Shown here piece by piece: positions 5,050 through 5,518 of a stretch of DNA of 5,518 bases. The translations under genes and the position numbers were made by a program. This stretch comes from Cyanobacteria bacterium UBA8803 (GTDB lineage: Bacteria; Cyanobacteriota; Cyanobacteriia; Cyanobacteriales; Coleofasciculaceae). Under the pieces are notes generated by a model. It was not told the DNA's origin. It searched no databases and saw only the letters and a program-made list of their open reading frames with translations. Numbering within the stretch: the first letter of the stretch is position 1; each line of letters opens with the position of its first letter. The DNA is taken from contig DNXU01000468.1 of assembly GCA_003505715.1 (NCBI GenBank), positions 1-5,518 of the forward strand, read 5' to 3'.

Positions 5050-5077
5050 GGGAACAGGGAATAGGTAATAGGTAATA
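5050..5077. repeat. Heptamer tandem repeat GGKAAYA, four copies
   Basis: GGGAACA, GGGAATA, GGTAATA and GGTAATA in register, without spacers. This is the same class of 7-base array as the others in the window but with a different unit. Confidence 0.85.
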
Positions 5078-5207
5078 GCGCAAGGGGAATGCGGACGGGG
5101 AACGGAATAATGGAGTTGCCTTTCCCTTTAATCACAATTTTTCATCTCAATCCACTAGCAATCCGTACAGATTTTAGACATTCTTGCCATCCAAACATAG
5201 AAAGTGC

Positions 5208-5247
5208 AGAGGGAGAAGAATTTAATAGTTTATATCCCTCTCCCTCT
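5208..5247. repeat. 9-bp perfect inverted repeat downstream of the tRNA
   Basis: AGAGGGAGA at 5208-5216 is the inverse of TCTCCCTCT at 5239-5247, with an AT-rich 22-base loop. It lies 18 bases beyond the 3' end of the minus-strand tRNA, so it could stop or protect that transcript, but no U-run follows the stem on the minus strand. Confidence 0.35.
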
Positions 5248-5264
5248 TCCCGATCAAAAACTAA

Positions 5265-5301
5265 CGGGACTGGCCGGATTCGAACCGGCGACCTAGCGCT
5301 T
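5265..5301 (-). tRNA. 3' exon of a split tRNA, probably tRNA-Arg(CCU)
   Basis: Read on the minus strand: A37-A38 (5301-5300), anticodon stem 3' half GCGCT (5299-5295), variable loop AGGTC (5294-5290), T stem GCCGG/CCGGC (5289-5285, 5277-5273) with loop TTCGAAT, acceptor 3' half CAGTCCC (5272-5266) and discriminator G73 (5265). CCA is not encoded. The 5' half (expected to begin GGGACTG and to contain AGCGC before the anticodon loop) lies beyond the right edge of the window. A group I intron interrupts the gene between positions 36 and 37. Known tRNA introns at this site occur in tRNA-Arg(CCU) and tRNA-Ile(CAU). G73 argues against Ile, which normally has A73, and fits Arg better. The identity remains an inference because the anticodon is not in view. 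Confidence 0.9.
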
Positions 5302-5518
5302 CAGATTTGTGTGAGTTTCCCCACTCTCTGGACTATACCTTCACCTTAGGTTGTTCGCCTTTAGGTGGTGGCCATCTAGTCTCTCAACCTTCCCGATCCC
5401 AACTTAGGCAATGAATAGCTCGCTGGAGAGTCAGGCTTGGCTCGGTATTGCCTTGGAGTACCACTTAAGCGATCGCTCTTTAGGGTTTACCGAATTTGAC
5501 CACATTCACGCATGGAAT
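5302..5518 (-). ncRNA. Group I intron (tRNA type, IC3-like), 3' part
   Basis: A self-splicing intron interrupting the tRNA; the visible 217 bases contain the catalytic core. Pairings read on the minus strand: P3 GTGGTCA (5503-5497) with TGGCCAC (5374-5368), one G-U; P4 TCGGTA (5493-5488) with TACCGA (5447-5442); P5 containing AGCGATCGCT; P7 GACTA (5381-5377) with TAGTC (5335-5331), the guanosine-binding helix; P8 CACCT (5367-5363) with AGGTG (5346-5342); P9 GTGGG-GAAA-CTCAC (5324-5311), a GNRA tetraloop. The terminal G at 5302 is the omega G before the 3' splice site. Conserved strings such as GTCAAATTCGG, CCGAGCCAAGC, AGAGACTAGA and GGTATAGTCCAG match what I remember of the Azoarcus tRNA-Ile intron. 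P1 and most of P2, with the 5' splice site, are outside the window. No homing endonuclease frame is present in the visible part. Confidence 0.93.

Larger units (their letters stand above)
4883..5264. other. Gene-free spacer with repeats
   Basis: It holds two heptamer arrays (4916-4943, 5050-5077), an inverted copy of the first array's unit (4964-4973) and a purine/pyrimidine inverted repeat (5208-5247). It must include the promoter of the minus-strand YdcF-like gene, but I see no convincing -35/-10 pair. The plus-strand open frame from 5089 runs into the tRNA antisense and is not a gene. Confidence 0.6.

Noticed and set aside
5248..5269. Hairpin TCCCG/CGGGA at the tRNA 3' end as a terminator
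   Set aside because: The left arm is the tRNA acceptor strand itself, and the T-run is in the loop rather than after the stem.
5089..5349. Plus-strand open frame of 86 codons
   Set aside because: It crosses the antisense of the tRNA and the intron core (the segment reading GTGRIRTGDLAL is the tRNA T-arm in reverse), has no homology I recognise and starts in a repeat-rich spacer.
5247..5398. 9-bp direct repeat TTCCCGATC flanking the tRNA 3' exon (5247-5255, 5390-5398)
   Set aside because: One copy is in the intron P6 region and the other just past the tRNA. Its length and position fit chance, and it does not bound any element.
5302..5518. Homing endonuclease gene in the intron
   Set aside because: The visible intron is almost fully used by core helices, and no LAGLIDADG, GIY-YIG or HNH motif can be read in any frame.

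Overview
The window looks like cyanobacterial chromosome, probably from a filamentous, repeat-rich species. The palindrome GCGATCGC (the cyanobacterial HIP1 octamer) occurs five times in 5.5 kb, where chance predicts about 0.1. There is a decayed Uma2 (DUF820) endonuclease gene, a DUF2288 gene and a PlsC of cyanobacterial type. Short tandem repeats of 7 or 8 bases lie in most of the gaps, and there are two small inverted-repeat (MITE-like) elements. No ribosomal or phage genes are visible.

Layout from left to right. An octamer repeat (3-50) abuts the 3' end of a minus-strand gene for a histidine-kinase-like ATP-binding protein resembling SiaB/DUF6272 (56-646). A gap of about 780 bases (647-1430) holds hairpins, a heptamer array and a 116-base MITE-like element, and no convincing gene. 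Next is an Uma2 gene broken by a 90-base MITE. The MITE sits exactly between duplicated TA dinucleotides, and removing it restores the reading frame. The last part of this Uma2 gene is replaced by unrelated DNA (2060-2203) that reads as protein on the other strand. A MinD/ParA-like ATPase (2210-2965, minus) then diverges from a plsC acyltransferase (best start 3157) and a DUF2288 gene (3830-4123), which probably form an operon. Two heptamer arrays lie between DUF2288 and a converging membrane-anchored YdcF/DUF218 protein (4256-4882, minus). More heptamer arrays follow.

The most informative feature is at the right end on the minus strand. It is the 3' exon of a tRNA (5265-5301) interrupted in the anticodon loop by a group I intron (5302 to beyond the window edge). 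Helices P3, P4, P7, P8 and P9 can all be paired by eye, and the core closely resembles the small introns of bacterial tRNA genes such as the Azoarcus tRNA-Ile intron (compared from memory). The 5' exon, P1 and most of P2 lie outside the window. Position 37-38 AA and discriminator G favour tRNA-Arg(CCU), but this is not proven.

Apart from plsC-DUF2288, the genes show no shared pathway. They look like single housekeeping or signalling genes separated by repeat-filled spacers. The genome-dynamics signals (the split tRNA, the MITE-disrupted Uma2 and the arrays packed against stop codons) are the notable content.
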